Assembly: GCA_014084085.1 (NCBI GenBank)
Contig: NPFB01000005.1
Coordinates: forward strand, 1 to 64,000
Origin: Hondaea fermentalgiana
Lineage: Eukaryota > Sar > Bigyra > Thraustochytrida > Thraustochytriidae
Direction: 5' to 3'
DNA: 64,000 bases
Part shown: positions 38,949 through 48,542 of the stretch, one piece after another
Layout of the letters: each line of letters starts with the position of its first letter
Position numbering within the stretch: the first letter of the stretch is position 1
Program-made: the position numbers and the translations under genes
Notes under the pieces: model-generated
What the model was told of the DNA's origin: nothing
The model's database searches: none
The model's input: the letters and a program-made list of their open reading frames with translations, nothing else

Positions 38949-39810
38949 ATGGCGGAGGGCGAGCTCCCCGCCGGGTTCTTTGACGCCGGCGTGGACCGCC
39001 TTGTGGAGGAGAAGGACGGCGTGGAGGAGCGCAAGACCGCCGACGAGGACGCGCCCGCTGCCAAGAAGCAGCGTATAGGCGAGGACGAAAAGAAGGAAAA
39101 GGAGGAGAAATCATCAGCTGCGGAGAATGGAGCCGCCCCCGCCAACAAAGACGAGGACGACGACGATGAGGCCATGGCTGAAATTATGGTACGTGAAAGC
39201 TGGAGTCGACTGGACTTGAGAGGCGCAAAGATGGAGAAGGAGATAAAGAGGAAGAAGAATAGAGGACTAACAGACGAGTGCACGCCCGTTCTTCACCACC
39301 TAGGCGCTCGAGGCCAGTGTACCCGAGCAAGCAACCACAGAAGTTGTAAAGGGTGAAGCTGCTGAAGTTTCCGAAGCGCAAAGTGCGGCCGCTGCTGCTG
39401 CTGCTGCTGCTGCTGCTAATGATGACGATGATGCCGCGACCTCATCCGTCAGCGACGATGATGACGACGACGGTGATGATGACATGATGGATGCCGACGA
39501 GCTCGTGAGTGGTAGTGGTAGTGCTGACGACGATGACGATGACGACGCTGAAGAGGGCGATAGTTATGAAGTCGACGGTGGCGATGAAGCCACCGAGACA
39601 GAAAAACAGCTCGAATACGCGAATGTGGTGATCCGCATCGCAGAAAGGCGTCTCAAGCGAGGCGGCAGCGGCAGTGCTGGTGACAAAATGCAAGTCGGTG
39701 ACGCGAAAAGTAACAAAGGAAGCAGTGTACTCAAAAGTCTTCTTGATGCGAAACAAAAGCGCAAGACCGAAACCGACTCAAGCCTTTTCTTTGACAATCC
39801 CTGGGAGTAA
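38949..39810 (+). CDS. Acidic low-complexity nuclear-type protein, unassigned
   Basis: Two exons, 38949-39188 and 39304-39810, give 248 residues. The 115-nt intron has donor GTACGT, a branch-like ACTAAC about 36 nt before the acceptor, and ends CACCTAG. Exon 1 encodes MAEGELPAGFFDAGVDRLVE and a Lys/Glu-rich stretch with a basic KKQR patch. Exon 2 has an Ala run from a GCT microsatellite, several Asp runs, and a short helical C-terminal block ending SLFFDNPWE. The LPAGFFD start is reminiscent of a motif in ZNF830-type splicing proteins, but no zinc finger is present, so this is a weak hint. Likely nuclear, by composition only. Confidence 0.7.
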
Positions 39811-40386
39811 AGAGAAAAGACGAAAATCTCCAGCAATGTCTCAAGATTCCAGGCCGCGTGTCTCACGTCTCTTACTATTCATACATCTTGCAACCTTCAC
39901 GCGTGGACTCATGTTCTTTCCTTTGGCTATGGAAATAATTTTATTAAAGAGAAAGAGAGAGAGAGAGAGAGAACAAAAAAAGAGGAACGAGGTTAGGTCC
40001 TAATGTCGTTGTAGAGCGCGATCTGGGAGAAAAGACTGTGTAGAATCATCGTTTTCATCACCTTCTTTGTCATGATCCAAACAAACAAACAATTATTCCA
40101 CTCAATCGATCATTCTAAAGTTAATGTCATATTTTGGTCCGTGAAAGACCGATAGCAACAAGTATCCAACGTGATTCTCCTTTGCTCCACTGATCCCCCC
40201 AGAAGATTATATTCTGATCTCCCGCATAAGTTGTCTGGAAAACACACGCGCGATACGTTTTCGCCCGCCACAAGCAACAGTGGCATGCAAGGAATATTCG
40301 TTAAGCCGTTCTATCAATGCAGAACGGTTCGCTGCCCATCTTTCTCTCTGTATTTCGTTTATTCGTCGGTCCGCTTCCTCGACAGC
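39811..40386. other. AT-rich convergent spacer
   Basis: Contains an ATTTTATTAAAG element near 39939-39950 that could serve polyadenylation, followed by a GA run (39955-39973) and CAAA repeats near 40079-40091. No gene seen. Confidence 0.5.
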
Positions 40387-42810
40387 CTAGCGCATGCCAC
40401 TTGTTCCGCAAAAAGGTCGCAGTGACGGAAAACTGCTTGCTTCCAAACGCGGCGTGCACTTGCTACTTCTCAGAAATCGGCAAAGTTGGCGCCAGGCGTC
40501 GCCGCTCGGACCATCTCGTGTGAGATCAATGACGAGTATTCGCTCGGGCGCGATGCCGGCAAGACCAAGGAGGTGATCGCGATATCGTCGTTTGTGCAAA
40601 AATTCGCGTACGGGATCCTCTGACCCAAAGACGAGACGATGGTACATTGACGCCGTTGCATATCGTGACTTAGATCTTCGCGACGTGCCATGTTTACGCT
40701 CCAAGCTGCGCATGCGACAACGCATCTCCTTCCACCAGGCGTCAAGATTTCGAACGGTCAGCACAATTTTTGCGTCTGGGTTGAAGCGCGCTGCCTCTTG
40801 CACGAGCATGGACGCAGGAGACCCGACAATGGCATCAACCCCATGGAAGATACCGTTGTAGCCAAAGTTTACAGGTTCCTTTGTGTCTTCCGTAAGAACG
40901 CGGTGAAGATTTTGCGAAACCTTGCGGCACTCACTGCAAGAGTCAGAAGAAGACGATGACGATAATGACGACGACGAAGACTCGTACCACTGACTGGCGA
41001 CCTTGAGACCCAGCTTCTTCAAGGCTTGCGCGAGCATCGCGCCTCCAGTAGCGTCAAGACCAGCTCCTATGACACGCAGGGCGCCCAAATCGCCGGTGTT
41101 GGCCAGCGTACGTGTTGAGAGTTCGTGAACCTTGCTTAATGGATCGCTCACCTGCTCGTTACGCATGAGCAAGGCCAGCTGCCTGCTCGGTAAAAGTCGC
41201 GGCGCTCGCCACGAACCAGAAACACGCAACGGCGGGCCCGCGCCGGGGTGCTGTGCGTCTGTAAGAAAGCGACCGAGCCAGTCCCAGCGGTCGTCTTCCT
41301 CTGCATACGCACAAAGAAGTTTCCGTCGCGCGCGCGGAATGATGTGAAGGGCACGATGGTAAAATGCCTGATATTGCTTTTTCCACACAAACTCGTTGGC
41401 CGTTAGATTGCCAAGAAGCACTTCATAGACTTCTTGCCGGAGGAGCAAGCTCACGTCGCCCGAAAACTTGCTGACAACAGACTTAAAGGACTCGTACCAT
41501 TCATCGACAGGGCGCACAGTGAGCACAATCTTTGCCTTTGGATAGGTGGCCATGAGCTCTTCGAAAAAGAGGGCAGTGGTGTCATCGACCACTGCCTCGT
41601 AGGCATCAAATTTATCGAATCCAGGAAGACCCGGTCGCGACATAATGTCGCGCAATGTGGAAGCGACTTCGTCGCGAGACGCTGTCTCCCATTGAAGACC
41701 ATCCTTGATGTACCGGTGTACGTGGTCAATGCCCGTGCCAGGAAAACCAACACCGATTACTTTTACTTTTCCGCGGCTCGCGATGCTGCTGGCCTCGTTT
41801 CGAGGGCCATCGAGAAGGCTCACGCCATCGTCGATTTCGTGAAGTACATTAAAGTCAGCATCGGGAGAGGCGTCCTGGCCAAAGTCGTCGGCTGAGCCGT
41901 CTCCGTTATTTTGCCACTCTTTTGAATCTTCTGGGTCATCGGACTCGACCGCGAACGGATCCTCGTCGTCTTCATCATCAGAATCCATGCTCTCATCAGG
42001 AGCACTCACGTCTACAATTTCAGGAGAGTGACTGTTGTGAAGGAAAGCATGTTGCGAAGGGTTGCGATTGTTTCTGGCGACACTGCCGCTGTGTGTCTTT
42101 TGCTTCTGTTGCATCGAATTGATGCCTTCGTCGTTGTCGTCATCTTCGAGGGTATCTTCGTCTGTCTCCTCTTCAGCCTCACCCGTTCCATCTGGGGCAC
42201 CATATTGCACCCGTGCAGGAAGGACAGGGTCTCCGTACTTTTTCTCCAACTTGGCAAACAGCTCTTTTTCATTTCCAGCGTAGCGTGCGAGGATCATGGG
42301 CACGTCACCCAGGAGCTGCGGGTTGTGTTTTTGATAATAAGCATGAAGACGCTGAGGATAGTCAAGACCCTCATCTTCACCGTCGTCTGCTCCATCTTCG
42401 TCGTCGTCGTCTTCCAGCTGACTTGAGAATCCCGGAGCCCCGACGCTTCCAGGCTCGAGCACGTCGCTGGCATCATCCGCGGAGATAATCTCGATGAGCT
42501 TTTCGGCGCCTTGAAAGCCTAGAAAAACAGTAAAGGCCGCGGCAAATAGCAAGACTATCACCTTAATCGAGATGCCTGAGGCCGGCTTTGCTGCCGCGAC
42601 GCTGCTCGTGGCTGCTGCTGCGCTGGCGCGCCCAAGAAGACCTTGATTTCCAAAGCGGATCTCGTGGTCTTCTTCATCGTTGTCGTCGTCGTCGTCGTCG
42701 TCGTCGCTTCCGCCGCCGCTGCACGAGGAGACGCCTTCTTCGTCCGAGTCGGGGCCCTCTCGCCCGCCGGCGATGCCCTGCTCGAGCGCCCCAGCTTTCC
42801 TGCGTTGCAT
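40387..42810 (-). CDS. Type II membrane protein with two tandem sulfotransferase-like domains
   Basis: About 807 residues from the ATG at 42810 (MQRRKAGALEQ). The acidic cytosolic N-terminus is followed by one transmembrane segment near residues 85-107 (VIVLLFAAAFTVFLGF), then a long acidic linker. Domain 1 begins VKVIGVGFPGTGIDHVHRYI and includes YPKAKIVLTVRPVDEWYESF. Domain 2 begins LRVIGAGLDATGG and includes PDAKIVLTVRNLDAWWKEM. Both match the Sulfotransfer_4-type layout, with a PAPS-binding loop in the first and a degenerate loop in the second. Inferred: Golgi sulfotransferase acting on a glycan or lipid. The frame reaches 43041, only 45 bp from the neighbouring stop, so the later ATG was preferred; 42879 is another candidate. 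Confidence 0.78.
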   Translation of the reverse strand: MQRRKAGALEQGIAGGREGPDSDEEGVSSCSGGGSDDDDDDDDNDEEDHEIRFGNQGLLGRASAAAATSSVAAAKPASGISIKVIVLLFAAAFTVFLGFQGAEKLIEIISADDASDVLEPGSVGAPGFSSQLEDDDDEDGADDGEDEGLDYPQRLHAYYQKHNPQLLGDVPMILARYAGNEKELFAKLEKKYGDPVLPARVQYGAPDGTGEAEEETDEDTLEDDDNDEGINSMQQKQKTHSGSVARNNRNPSQHAFLHNSHSPEIVDVSAPDESMDSDDEDDEDPFAVESDDPEDSKEWQNNGDGSADDFGQDASPDADFNVLHEIDDGVSLLDGPRNEASSIASRGKVKVIGVGFPGTGIDHVHRYIKDGLQWETASRDEVASTLRDIMSRPGLPGFDKFDAYEAVVDDTTALFFEELMATYPKAKIVLTVRPVDEWYESFKSVVSKFSGDVSLLLRQEVYEVLLGNLTANEFVWKKQYQAFYHRALHIIPRARRKLLCAYAEEDDRWDWLGRFLTDAQHPGAGPPLRVSGSWRAPRLLPSRQLALLMRNEQVSDPLSKVHELSTRTLANTGDLGALRVIGAGLDATGGAMLAQALKKLGLKVASQWYESSSSSLSSSSSSDSCSECRKVSQNLHRVLTEDTKEPVNFGYNGIFHGVDAIVGSPASMLVQEAARFNPDAKIVLTVRNLDAWWKEMRCRMRSLERKHGTSRRSKSRYATASMYHRLVFGSEDPVREFLHKRRYRDHLLGLAGIAPERILVIDLTRDGPSGDAWRQLCRFLRSSKCTPRLEASSFPSLRPFCGTSGMR

Positions 42811-43086
42811 CGCGCAAGGCGGGCAAACCTGAGGGCAATCGTGCTCAAGGTCAACGAATTGAAGAACTGTCATCATCATTTTAGCTAATCTTAGACCGAG
42901 CGGCAGGCTGACAACAACATCATGTTCAAGACTTGCATTCTCCTGGGAAGAAAGGGAGAACACGAGCAAAAGGACGAGAGCACTACAAGGACACATAAGC
43001 TTGCCAACTGAGCGCAAAAGCACCTTGGGAAGGAAGTTCATGGAGAAAAATGAGTGAATGTATGAATGAATGAATAAAAAAACGAA

Positions 43087-44115
43087 TCAAGGTGAGATCA
43101 TCTTGCTATCGCTGTCGGCCCTCTCGGCCTCGAGATCCACGAGCACAAGCAAATCATCACCCAGACAACGGCGCTTGAGCTTGCTAAGGAGGAAAACTAT
43201 GCCTGCAAAGAGAGTGAGAACAAGCAAAAGGCCAAGAAGCCAGACGATGAGAAGCGACGACTCCGTTGTAAGGAATGGATACACGGGCTCAAGCGGCATG
43301 CCATTCTGATCGCGGGCGAGCATGTAAAAGCCGTGAAACAATGAGTAGAGAGATCCCCAAAACCAGAGAAAAGGCAAGTGCACCGGCACGGCAATGTAGC
43401 CACAAAGAAAAAAGTCGATGCCCATAAGGACTACGTTGGCAGCATGCTGACTGTAGGATTCAAGATTCAAAAACATCTCTCTGTTGTCCTCAGCTGCGCT
43501 TGGTAGCAGGATCCCCCAAGTCACGCAAGCAACAAGCATTGCACATGCAAACTCGACTTGAGATACCACCCAATGCACACGCTCGAGTTTGCCCATGGGT
43601 CCAGACGGCTCACGCACGAGCGATCGAACGGAAAGGAAGACGCCGAGAGCAAAGTAGGCCAACAGCAAGTAAGAGTTCCATACGGTGAAAAACCGTAGTG
43701 AGGAATAGTCTGTGCGAACCTGTTGTCGAATCTGCAGGATGATCCAGTAGAGAAAGATGACGCTCCGGAAGACCAGAATGACGCGAGGCCCGGCCCAGCG
43801 CCAAGGCGAGTGCGTGCTAGCTGCGCGAGGCACATCAAAGGATGCGCTTGCCTTTTTCCAAAGAAGAAAGAAGCAAAGGATCATCATGACAAGGGGAAAG
43901 CCAATCGCAGCAGCATAATTCGCCGGAATTGCCTCTGCATATCTGTCACACATTTCGTCACGATAGCCGGCATCGCAGTCGCACGTTGGGCTGCCGTTGA
44001 TGATCTCGCACTCCCCATATACACATGGCCCCTCGAGTACTCTGCTAAAGTCCGCCAGCCCCTCCGCGAGGACGGAGCAAGTCGCACCTGTCAAGCCACA
44101 TGCACACTCGCTCAT
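43087..44115 (-). CDS. EGF-like and rolling-stone/FAR-17a-like multipass membrane protein
   Basis: Protein of 342 residues. Residues 1-58 are Cys-rich with an EGF-like pattern (GPCVYGECEIINGSPTCDCD). Seven hydrophobic segments follow. The middle part (KLERVHWVVSQVEF, later NVVLMGIDFFLCGYIAVPVH and PVYPFLTTES) resembles rolling-stone/AIG1-FAR-17a-type proteins, whose members include serine hydrolase-like lipid enzymes. A signal peptide would be expected before an EGF module but is absent. The frame is blocked by a stop 23 codons upstream (44185-44187), so a first exon is probably missing from this model. The gene is upstream of the tandem sulfotransferase gene on the same strand. The rolling-stone assignment is moderate. 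Confidence 0.75.
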   Translation of the reverse strand: MSECACGLTGATCSVLAEGLADFSRVLEGPCVYGECEIINGSPTCDCDAGYRDEMCDRYAEAIPANYAAAIGFPLVMMILCFFLLWKKASASFDVPRAASTHSPWRWAGPRVILVFRSVIFLYWIILQIRQQVRTDYSSLRFFTVWNSYLLLAYFALGVFLSVRSLVREPSGPMGKLERVHWVVSQVEFACAMLVACVTWGILLPSAAEDNREMFLNLESYSQHAANVVLMGIDFFLCGYIAVPVHLPFLWFWGSLYSLFHGFYMLARDQNGMPLEPVYPFLTTESSLLIVWLLGLLLVLTLFAGIVFLLSKLKRRCLGDDLLVLVDLEAERADSDSKMISP

Positions 44116-45148
44116 CTTGGTCCAGCTTACTCGGACCCGCCACGAGCGCCTTTGCTGCTGGCTTGCGGGCTTGCTCTCGGCTTCTCAAGCTCTTGCGTTT
44201 CCCCCGTGAGCGCGACACGAGTTGCAGCCACCGCTGCCACGATCGCAGCGGCAGATTGGGTTTGGCCGGAAGTACTTTAGCGACGGAGTGGTGGTCCAAG
44301 TCTTGAAAAGAGGTTGTACTATGCTTGGTGCACACGTTTGTTTACTGTAGGACGCATCTGCTGCTGCGGCCAGCTCAAGGCAAGATACGAATGGGTTTCT
44401 CTGTCTCAAACCGAACGCAACATGCGCTTGCACCTTGCGTGTGGGCTAACTAGGAGTTGTAGTGGAGCTATCTATTTTCACGAAAAGAAGTACAAAAAGA
44501 GAAGCGTCGAGAAGCGAATGAATACTTTGGCGTTGCGGAGACTTTGGCTCCGCGTGATGAATGAATGACTTTGTGAGGTGAGGGCGTCCCAAATCATTCT
44601 CCTGCTTGCGCCCCACCAAATCTCGTCAGTACCCGCTATCACCAGCCCAGCACCGTCGCTTGGGGTCTGGTCAGCGCGGCACAAGTGTCGCGTCTAGACG
44701 GACGATGCAGACAACCTGAGCTCCCTTGCTTGCGTTCTTCATTTCTTGCAGGCTAACTTGAGTTTTTCGGAAGACTCCTTTCGAGCCGCATGAGAGAAGC
44801 TACCCCCGGACTGCACAAACCCAACCAGCCGCAGCCGAACCCTATTTGCAACGTGCCGTTTGTTCCCCAAAACAATCGGTGCAACCAGCGTGCGACCATC
44901 GTGCAGGAGTAGTTGGCCTATAGGCGACCATAGGACTAGTATAGTAGGCCGGCCCAGCTGGCGACAGCCTGAGCATTGCAGAACCAAATGACAAGCAAGC
45001 GAGCGAGGCGCACGAGCTCACGCACAGAGGACCGGGGCAAGGGCGACAGCGCGTCGAGGCGCTTCCTTCCGCTGCGAGGCGGTCGCGTCCACAACCGAGA
45101 AGGCTAGCTGACCAACGAACAGGCTCCAGTCCAGCTTGGACGCAAAGC
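44116..45148. promoter_or_regulatory. Divergent promoter region, may hide a first exon
   Basis: 1 kb between divergent genes. Several short ORFs, none recognised. A signal-peptide exon for the minus-strand membrane protein may lie here. No RNA gene seen. Confidence 0.35.
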
Positions 45149-46438
45149 ATGAGGCAGCGGACGCCACGTGACGCGGACGAACCTGAGCAGACGCAGGCGC
45201 AGGCGCAGACGCATACGCGCGAGAAAGATGTCGAAGGCAAGAGCAAGAAAGACACGCCGAGCATGAAGTCGAAGGCGCCCTCTTCCGACAAAGGCGGGGC
45301 CGCGCCTGGGATCATGAATGCGCCAGAGCTCACCTTACTCGCTGTGCCGAATGTGCTTGGCGGCCTTGTTCTCGCCTTTGTTGTGTACAAGGCATCGATG
45401 GAAGCTGGCCCGATGCGGTCAGCCTTGTGGCTCTGCGCATTTGTCTCGTTTGTTATCTTTACCTACTTTAACATTGGCCAGGCTACGACAGGCAAGATGG
45501 TGGACGGACGGTCTGCGACATGGAGCGCCGTGCCCGAATGCAAGGTTGCCTTTCTTGGCCTTGGGACGATGGGATACAAAATGGCCGGTAATTTGCAGGC
45601 GCACAGTCGCCTCAAGGTAGCCGTGTGGAACCGAAACGCCAATGTGGCTGACAAGCATGCCAAGGAGCATCAAAGTGAGATGCACGCGAATGTCAAAGAT
45701 GCAGTCAAAGATTGCAAGTACGTATTTTGCTGCCTGCCCACAACGCAAATCGTCCGCGAGGTTCTCAAAGATGTCACGGAGGAGACGACGGTGATTGACT
45801 GTACGTCTGGAGAACCTGATGCTTCGCGCGAGCTCGCAGAGGAGCTGAGCAAGCGTGGGATCCGCTATATTGATGCGCCAGTGAGCGGGGGTCCCAAGGG
45901 CGCTTTGGCCGCGACGCTAACCATCATGGTCGGTTGCCAAGACGAAGATACGTTTGACGAAATTGAGGCCCTTCTCGAGGTAATTGGTCAAAAAGTGATT
46001 CATGTCGGGCCCGTTGGCAGCGGGCATGCTGTCAAGGCTATCAACAACTCCATGAACGCAAGTGCTTTGCTTCTCAGCGCAGAGGGCCTCCTTGCACTTT
46101 CGCAAGTTGGCGTTAAGCCGGATGTTGCTCTCGACGTGATTAACGCCTCGTCGGGCCGGAACTTGTCGACACAAGAACGCATTCCTAAATTTGTCCTCAC
46201 CGGAGATTTCAACTTTGGCTTCAGTCTCAAGCTCATGAGCAAGGACAACAATATTGCTAGTACTCTGATGAAGGGCCCACTCAGCGACGGTTATGCAACG
46301 CGGACTGCCAAGCTTCTTCAAGAGGCCTGCGAGGAGCTCGAGGAGGGCGCAGACTTTACGGCTTGCGTCAAGCTTCTCGAGTCTCGTGTTGGCGTCCAGT
46401 TGCGCAGCGAGCAACGTCGCGAGGAGGATGAGGAATAA
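45149..46438 (+). CDS. Beta-hydroxyacid dehydrogenase (3-hydroxyisobutyrate dehydrogenase family) with N-terminal membrane anchor
   Basis: Protein of 429 residues. After a ~50-residue charged leader come two hydrophobic segments near 63-80 (LLAVPNVLGGLVLAFVVY) and 92-110. The catalytic region follows: Rossmann loop FLGLGTMGYKMAGNL near 135-149, substrate motif DAPVSGGPKGA, and the catalytic-lysine motif GHAVKAINNSMNA (Lys at about 295). These are the defining motifs of 6-phosphogluconate/3-hydroxyisobutyrate dehydrogenases, which oxidise beta-hydroxyacids with NAD(P). Substrate is not assigned. Membrane segments are unusual for this family, whose eukaryotic members are normally soluble or mitochondrial matrix enzymes. 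An internal ATG (45263) would shorten the leader but keep the anchor. Confidence 0.88.
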   Translation: MRQRTPRDADEPEQTQAQAQTHTREKDVEGKSKKDTPSMKSKAPSSDKGGAAPGIMNAPELTLLAVPNVLGGLVLAFVVYKASMEAGPMRSALWLCAFVSFVIFTYFNIGQATTGKMVDGRSATWSAVPECKVAFLGLGTMGYKMAGNLQAHSRLKVAVWNRNANVADKHAKEHQSEMHANVKDAVKDCKYVFCCLPTTQIVREVLKDVTEETTVIDCTSGEPDASRELAEELSKRGIRYIDAPVSGGPKGALAATLTIMVGCQDEDTFDEIEALLEVIGQKVIHVGPVGSGHAVKAINNSMNASALLLSAEGLLALSQVGVKPDVALDVINASSGRNLSTQERIPKFVLTGDFNFGFSLKLMSKDNNIASTLMKGPLSDGYATRTAKLLQEACEELEEGADFTACVKLLESRVGVQLRSEQRREEDEE

Positions 46439-46874
46439 TGTGCCCTTTCTTGCGTTCTTTGCAGTAGAGCCTTTCTGATTGGTCTTGCGAGAAGGAGAGA
46501 TGAGCACAGCAATCGTCTGGTCGTTTTTTTGGAATCGGGTTTACAGGTTCAGGCGCACGTGAAAAGGAAAAAAAAACTATTTTAGCTCGAGCTTGATCAT
46601 CATGGGGGACGCACGATAGCGCACGCACGCAAGGAGAAAGAGAAAAAGGAAAATAAAGGAGAAGAGAAAAGTGTGAGAAAAAGTGTGTGTGAGAGAGAGA
46701 GAGAGAGATCGCTCTTGCGCACCCTTCATTCATTCATTCATCTTCCCCTCCATCCTGCTGGGGACCGCCACGAACGACGCGAGCCTGCGGGACTGGTGGC
46801 AAAAAAATAAGACACTCAGTAGGCAATTTCATCCACAGGAGACGTCGCGGGCTTCATTCACCTCGGCCGGGCCA
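46439..46874. other. Convergent spacer
   Basis: 436 bp between convergent stop codons, purine/pyrimidine-rich, with a GTGTGA/GAGA run near 46682-46708 and CATT repeats near 46728-46741. No gene seen. Confidence 0.55.
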
Positions 46875-48140
46875 TTAGATCTGGGCTGAAAACACAGGGT
46901 TGTGGCGGGCAATCCGCGGGCCCTCCTCGAGATAGGCCTCGCGCGTGTGGCAGACGCGGTAGAATTCGGCGGTAGAAGAAAGCATGCTGCCGCCAAACCA
47001 GACTGCGTACCGCTGGAGGGCGTGCGAGACAACGTTGACCTCCATCTCGGAGCTGGCGCCCGCCTTGAACTGAGGGTTTTGTGCCCAGTTCTTCTCAAGA
47101 CGCGTGTTGACAATCTTCTTGATGTCGCGCTGCAGACGGCGACCAAAGTCGCGAAAGAGCGAAGAGCCGCCCGAAAGAACAATGTTACGGTACAGGCCTC
47201 GTCGCGTATCGATGGGGCACGAAAGGATCGACTTGTCTACAACACTGGGGAGCGGCGTGGAAAACTGCGGGTTGAAAATCTCAGGCGAGAAGAAGATCTC
47301 AGGCGCCAAAAAGCGCTCGTAGCCAACATCGCATTCCCATGCCTTGCCGGTGCGCGAGTGGATACCCTGAAAGAGCTTAAAGTACTTTTCGGGGTCGTTG
47401 TCATACTTGGTGAACTCGCGCACAAGGTCTGGGCACGTGTAGCAGTGGCGCTCCTTGAGAGACTTGGCTGCCAAGAGAATGTCCTCAGGCGGGATGGGCT
47501 CCTTACGGTCCCGGAGCATGCCAGCGATGAAGTTGGTCACGTCGCGGCCAGCCAGCGGGATGTGCTTGATGCTCGATCCAATGACGTAGCCGTCGGCCAC
47601 GGGGATGACGTGGGTGACACCATCGCCCGAGTCAATGACGGTGCCGGTGAGCGTCCGCTCTTCAAGTTTTTTGCTGGTCCAGCTCGCGGCCAGGGCGAGA
47701 ATGGCCTGCACGGCAATGTAAAGTCCAGGGACGTTGAAGGTCTCGAACATGACCTCGGCGGTATACTCGCGGTTCTCTGGCGTGTTCAGGGGCGGCTCGG
47801 TGAGGAGAAAGTAGTGGTCTTCGGGTTCGCACTTGAGCATTTTGAAAATGCACCTTTGCCACATCTTTTCCATGTTATCCCAGTTCTCGATGATGCCGTG
47901 CTTGATCGGGTAGTTGATCTGGTACGAGGAGGCGTGCGCCTGCGCCTCGTTGCCCACGTAAAAGTCCAGGTCGCCCAGGCCTTCGGCGTTGCGAACTGTA
48001 CCGCGTGTGCCAGAGTCATTCAGCGGGTTGGCGATCAGCGTCGGGATGATGTAGTTCGGCTCGCAGTTGCCGGCGTAGCCCATCTTGGTGTACCCGGTGC
48101 CATTGTCGATCACGACGGCAGGCTTGTCTGGCATGCTCAT
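46875..48140 (-). CDS. ARP3: Actin-related protein 3 (ARP2/3 complex)
   Basis: Protein of 421 residues, the usual ARP3 length, single exon. The actin-fold phosphate loops are clear: [17 protein letters not shown] near residues 9-25 and [20 protein letters not shown] near 172-191. ARP3-typical segments include [56 protein letters not shown] and the C-terminal block with [14 protein letters not shown]. Known role: with ARP2 forms the pseudo-dimer that nucleates branched actin filaments in the cytoplasm. It shares a divergent promoter with COG4. The long plus-strand frame over the same DNA is its shadow. Confidence 0.97.
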   Translation of the reverse strand: MSMPDKPAVVIDNGTGYTKMGYAGNCEPNYIIPTLIANPLNDSGTRGTVRNAEGLGDLDFYVGNEAQAHASSYQINYPIKHGIIENWDNMEKMWQRCIFKMLKCEPEDHYFLLTEPPLNTPENREYTAEVMFETFNVPGLYIAVQAILALAASWTSKKLEERTLTGTVIDSGDGVTHVIPVADGYVIGSSIKHIPLAGRDVTNFIAGMLRDRKEPIPPEDILLAAKSLKERHCYTCPDLVREFTKYDNDPEKYFKLFQGIHSRTGKAWECDVGYERFLAPEIFFSPEIFNPQFSTPLPSVVDKSILSCPIDTRRGLYRNIVLSGGSSLFRDFGRRLQRDIKKIVNTRLEKNWAQNPQFKAGASSEMEVNVVSHALQRYAVWFGGSMLSSTAEFYRVCHTREAYLEEGPRIARHNPVFSAQI

Positions 48141-48542
48141 CGTGGTCGTCTAAGCGTTCGTGCGTGCGTACGTGCGTAGATATGCGAGCGAGCGAGCGAG
48201 CGAGCGTACGTGTCTGCGTGCGTGCGGTCGATCGATCGATGCAGCAATGCAGCGAAGTGTATACTGGAGAAGGAGCGAGCGAGCGAGCGAACGAGCGAGT
48301 GAGGTCTCACGCTCGTTCTTACTTACGTGTCTCGCGAAGTTCGATCGGCTCGCCGCACACGAGGTGCAAGCTTCACCTCTTCCTTCCTTCCTTCCTTCCT
48401 CCCTTCCGCGACGCCGGCCGGACCTCGCGACGCGAGCTTGCTTCTCGCGAGCCTCTCCGAGCGCGCGCACAACGCGAGCGAGGGAAAGAAAGAATGAAGG
48501 CCTTGCGCGGCGGATACGAGGCGATCAAGACGAGGAGGCCGA
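48141..48542. promoter_or_regulatory. Divergent promoter ARP3/COG4 with GAGC and GATC repeats
   Basis: Holds GCGAGC runs at about 48182-48206 and 48275-48299, GATCGATCGATC near 48228-48240 and CTTCC repeats near 48380-48400. If COG4 starts at its second ATG (48711), the shared promoter extends to 570 bp. Confidence 0.45.

Noticed and set aside
46902..48179. 425-codon plus-strand ORF opposite ARP3
   Set aside because: Shadow of the conserved ARP3 gene on the other strand; the product has no domain and arises from GC-rich codon bias.
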